From assembly GCA_003455945.1 (NCBI GenBank), contig DMPQ01000436.1, forward strand, positions 20,219 to 33,792: a stretch of DNA of 13,574 nucleotides, given 5' to 3'. Source of the stretch: Planctomycetaceae bacterium. Lineage in GTDB: Bacteria > Planctomycetota > Planctomycetia > Pirellulales > Pirellulaceae. The position numbers were made by a program, and so were the translations under genes. Shown here in pieces: positions 11,114 through 13,574 of this stretch (positions are counted from its first letter, which is position 1; every line of letters starts with the position of its first letter). Under the pieces are notes generated by a model. That model had not been told where the DNA came from and did not search any database. It was given only the letters and a program-made list of their open reading frames with translations.

Positions 11114-13574
11114 GTGCGAGTCAATCGGTCCATTTCCGGTCTTCGAGCGCCGCTCGCGTTGCCGCTGGTGCTGACGTTCGCGTTCGGCATCGCGCTGTTG
11201 CCGTCGGGCCGGATCGCCGCTGCCGCGACGGTCACTGCCGGCAATGCGGCGGTCGACGGCGACGAACCGATCCGCAAGGCGATCGAATCGAGCGATCCGA
11301 TCGAACTGATCGACGTCGGGATCGACGGTCGGTTCAAGGTCGGTTCATGGACGCAAGTCCGGATCGTGCTCGACGCCTCGCGATTGACCGTGCCGGTGCG
11401 AGTCGAGATCGAGACGGTCGACGGCGAAGGGGTACCGGTGATCCACGCCGACGAGTCGCTCGTCGAGTCGCCGGGCTCGGGAACGATCGACCTTCGGCGT
11501 CTGGTCCGGATCGGGCGACTTCGATCGCGGCTGTTCGTTCGCCTGGTCGCCGACGACGGCTCGATCGTCGCCTCGGGGGAACGCCTGCTCGATCCGGCTC
11601 ACGGCGCCCGTGCCTCGACCGATCAGCTCGTCCTGACGCTCGGACCCGACATCGGCTTTTCGTCCTGGCTCGCGGATCGTCAGGGGCGATTCGACGATCG
11701 AGCGACCGACCTGCTGACCGGCAGCGACCCGCTCGGCCTGCCGCGAGACGACGCCGCCTTCGATGCGATCGATCTGATGGTCATCGCCTTCGGCGACGAT
11801 CCGTCGCTGCTCGATCCGGCGACCGCCCCTCCCTGGGATTCGATCTCGCGTTGGACGCGTCGCGGCGGGACGCTGATCCTGGTCGGTGCGACTCAGGCGG
11901 CACCGGCAGCCGAGCGTCTCGAGATCGCGGCGCTGATCCCCGGCTCGGTCGGATCGATCGTCGCGCAGGAGGACAGCGGCGGCGTCGAGGTCTTCACGTC
12001 GGCGACCGATCGGTTGTTGGGGCGCGGCGAGAGTTATTCGCTCGTCGAACTGACCGAACTCCGCGGCAAGATGGTCGCCTACGAATCGAACGGCGATCGC
12101 TCGCTGCCGCTGGTCGTCGATTCGTCGTGCGGCATGGGGCGAGTCGTCTGGATCGGCGCCGATCTGGCGGCCGAGCCGTTCGCGTCATGGTCCAGTCGAA
12201 ACCGATTCGTCGGCAAGGTGCTCGAGATGGTCCGCGCCGGCGCGATCACGTCGCCGACCGTCCGCGGCAGTCGAGTGAAGCATCTGGGCTTCGATGACCT
12301 TTCGGGGCAGTTGCGGACGGCGCTCGACGACTTTCGCCGCGTCTCGCTCGTCTCGTTCACCAGCGTCGCGGTGATCGTCGTCCTGTTCATCCTGTTGATC
12401 GGTCCGGTCGACTGGTGGTTCCTGTCGCGCGTCGTGCGGCGGATGGAATGGACCTGGGCGACCAGCGGCGCGATCGTTCTGACGGTCACGCTGCTGGCGA
12501 TCGTCGGCTTTCGACTGACCAAGGGGAATCAGGTCCTCGCGAATCAGCTGGAGTTCGTCGATGTCGACGGACGGACGGGCGAGGTGCGAGGAACGCTCTG
12601 GGCTCATCTGTATTCGCCCGAGGTGCGGACGTTCGACCTGGAGCTGACTCGCCCCGCCGAGTTCCGATCGGGCGAGGGGCGGACGCTGCTCGGCTGGCAG
12701 GGGCTCGCCGGAACCGGACTCGGCGGGATGGATGTCGCCTCGGGTTCGGGAGATTCGCTCGGGGCCTATCGCTTTCGCACCGCAGCCGACGGCTCGATCC
12801 GACCGACCGGGATCGCCGTGCAGGTGGCGAGCACGCGGTCGTTCGTCGGTCGCTGGTGGGATCGCCTGGCGACGATCCCCGAGGATCGGCTCTATCTGGA
12901 CCGACGCAACAACTCGCTCCACGGCGAGTTCACCAATCCGTTTCCGTTCACGCTCGATCAGGCGATCGTCTATTACGACACCTGGGCGTATGTCGTGAAC
13001 GAGGACATCCAGCCGGGCGAGACGATTTCGATCGAGACGCAGACGACCGAGCGGACCGCCGAGGGGTTGCTGTCGCGGCGCCGGGCGCTGCAGGGGGCCG
13101 AGCTCTCCGACGGCTGGGATGTCGCCTCGCGCAGCGTCCATCGGATCGCCGAGATGTTGGCGTTCCATCGGACGGCGGGAGGGCGCGACTACACGACGCT
13201 CCACCATCGGGTCTTCGGCGAACTCGACTGGAGTCCGCAGCTGAAGCTCGGTCAGGCGGTCGTCTATGCCCGCGCCGCGACGCATGTGGCCGAGCTGACG
13301 GACCAGGGCTACATGGAGAACAGCCAGATCGCCACCATCGATGAGCATGGCCTCCCCGTATTGAAGCGGCCACGTGCGAAGGAGATGACCCGCAGTGCCC
13401 GCACCCTGGAAACCGCCATCCTGGAGCGCATGCGCGAACGCAGCGTGATCGAGATCCTCTGCGACGTCTCACATTGGACGCAATGGACGCGGCATTTCGG
13501 TCCGCTCTCTGGCTCCGATCCCAAGATCGACCAACCCTCTCAGCGCTACGTGCTGACGACCTTTACCTACGGTT
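11114..13574 (+). CDS. GATase1-like planctomycete membrane protein, reading frame fused at its end to a transposase fragment
   Basis: From GTG 11114 the frame is open to the window edge (820 codons). Residues 1-37 are a signal peptide (APLALPLVLTFAFGIALLPS). Residues about 65-165 form a beta domain (FKVGSWTQVRIVLD). About 168-375 is a class-I-glutamine-amidotransferase-like fold without an evident Cys-His catalytic pair, including FDAIDLMVIAFGDD (216-229), SRWTRRGGTLILVGA (245-259) and CGMGRVVWIGAD (339-350). Two membrane helices lie at about 411-431 and 448-466 around the signature GPVDWWFLSRVVRRMEWTW. A large exported C-terminal domain follows. This architecture recurs in planctomycetes; its role is unknown. 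From about residue 727 (bases 13290-13313) the native sequence gives way, in frame, to a Tn3-family transposase. The native C-terminus, perhaps 20-40 residues, is missing. An alternative start is ATG 10982, which overlaps the MazG gene. Confidence 0.75.
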   Translation, partial: MRVNRSISGLRAPLALPLVLTFAFGIALLPSGRIAAAATVTAGNAAVDGDEPIRKAIESSDPIELIDVGIDGRFKVGSWTQVRIVLDASRLTVPVRVEIETVDGEGVPVIHADESLVESPGSGTIDLRRLVRIGRLRSRLFVRLVADDGSIVASGERLLDPAHGARASTDQLVLTLGPDIGFSSWLADRQGRFDDRATDLLTGSDPLGLPRDDAAFDAIDLMVIAFGDDPSLLDPATAPPWDSISRWTRRGGTLILVGATQAAPAAERLEIAALIPGSVGSIVAQEDSGGVEVFTSATDRLLGRGESYSLVELTELRGKMVAYESNGDRSLPLVVDSSCGMGRVVWIGADLAAEPFASWSSRNRFVGKVLEMVRAGAITSPTVRGSRVKHLGFDDLSGQLRTALDDFRRVSLVSFTSVAVIVVLFILLIGPVDWWFLSRVVRRMEWTWATSGAIVLTVTLLAIVGFRLTKGNQVLANQLEFVDVDGRTGEVRGTLWAHLYSPEVRTFDLELTRPAEFRSGEGRTLLGWQGLAGTGLGGMDVASGSGDSLGAYRFRTAADGSIRPTGIAVQVASTRSFVGRWWDRLATIPEDRLYLDRRNNSLHGEFTNPFPFTLDQAIVYYDTWAYVVNEDIQPGETISIETQTTERTAEGLLSRRRALQGAELSDGWDVASRSVHRIAEMLAFHRTAGGRDYTTLHHRVFGELDWSPQLKLGQAVVYARAATHVAELTDQGYMENSQIATIDEHGLPVLKRPRAKEMTRSARTLETAILERMRERSVIEILCDVSHWTQWTRHFGPLSGSDPKIDQPSQRYVLTTFTYG
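13301..13574 (+). mobile_element. Tn3-family transposase (TnpA) fragment, continues beyond window
   Basis: From about 13301 the translated sequence matches the part of Tn3-family TnpA leading into the catalytic domain: DQGYMENSQIATIDEHG, then LPVLKRPRAKE, ERMRERSVIEILCDV, HWTQWTRHFGPLSGSDPK and the RYVLTTFTYG motif just before the edge. Full-length TnpA is about 950-1000 residues; here the N-terminal half is absent and the rest lies outside the window. All seven serines in this tail use AGC, AGT, TCA, TCT or TCC and none uses TCG, unlike the flanking native genes, so the DNA has another origin. No 38-bp-type Tn3 inverted repeat (usually starting GGGG) is seen at the junction, so this is not a normal insertion end. 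Confidence 0.85.

Noticed and set aside
12185..13348. A 387-codon minus-strand open frame inside the GATase1-like gene
   Set aside because: Shadow of a recognised gene; no motifs, Arg/Asp/Pro-rich.

Overview
The window is high-GC bacterial DNA and most likely comes from a planctomycete. The strongest evidence is a DUF1549/DUF1553 protein followed by a DUF1501 protein, a pair characteristic of Planctomycetota. A DUF4013-like multi-pass membrane protein and a large GATase1-like envelope protein of the type common in that phylum support this. Native genes strongly prefer TCG for serine and contain very many CGATCG hexamers. No rRNA, tRNA or CRISPR array was seen, and no gene-free stretch exceeds 300 bases.

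Layout, left to right. A partial membrane-anchored protein runs off the left edge on the minus strand (1-307). Divergent from it are a secreted DUF6624-type protein (595-1308) and a small Cys/His-rich hypothetical protein (1361-1660). A phytanoyl-CoA-dioxygenase-family enzyme (1702-2553, minus) converges on these. Divergent from that enzyme is a secreted protein combining a VHL-beta-like domain with a gluzincin-like HEFAH metallopeptidase domain (2757-3893). A small type II toxin-antitoxin module follows (4135-4640); its toxin frame has no standard start codon near the expected place. The minus-strand DUF1549/DUF1553 -> DUF1501 operon occupies 7742-4691.

A 262-bp divergent intergenic region carrying a perfect 20-bp palindrome separates that operon from the plus-strand run. 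This run contains the DUF4013-like membrane protein (8005-9669), a two-helix small membrane protein (9705-9968), a Rieske ferredoxin-like protein (10247-10573), a MazG-like pyrophosphohydrolase (10654-10998) and the large GATase1-like membrane protein (11114 onward).

At about 13290-13313 the reading frame of the last gene passes without a stop into the internal part of a Tn3-family transposase, which continues off the right edge. Codon use changes there and no Tn3 terminal inverted repeat is visible. This may be an assembly misjoin or a real recombination scar.

The window looks mostly like ordinary planctomycete chromosome. Genes that plausibly work together are the DUF1549/DUF1501 pair, the toxin-antitoxin pair and perhaps the two membrane proteins at 8005-9968. 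No multi-gene system new to science is evident. The items most worth checking are the VHL-beta/metallopeptidase fusion, the toxin without a start codon, and the transposase junction.
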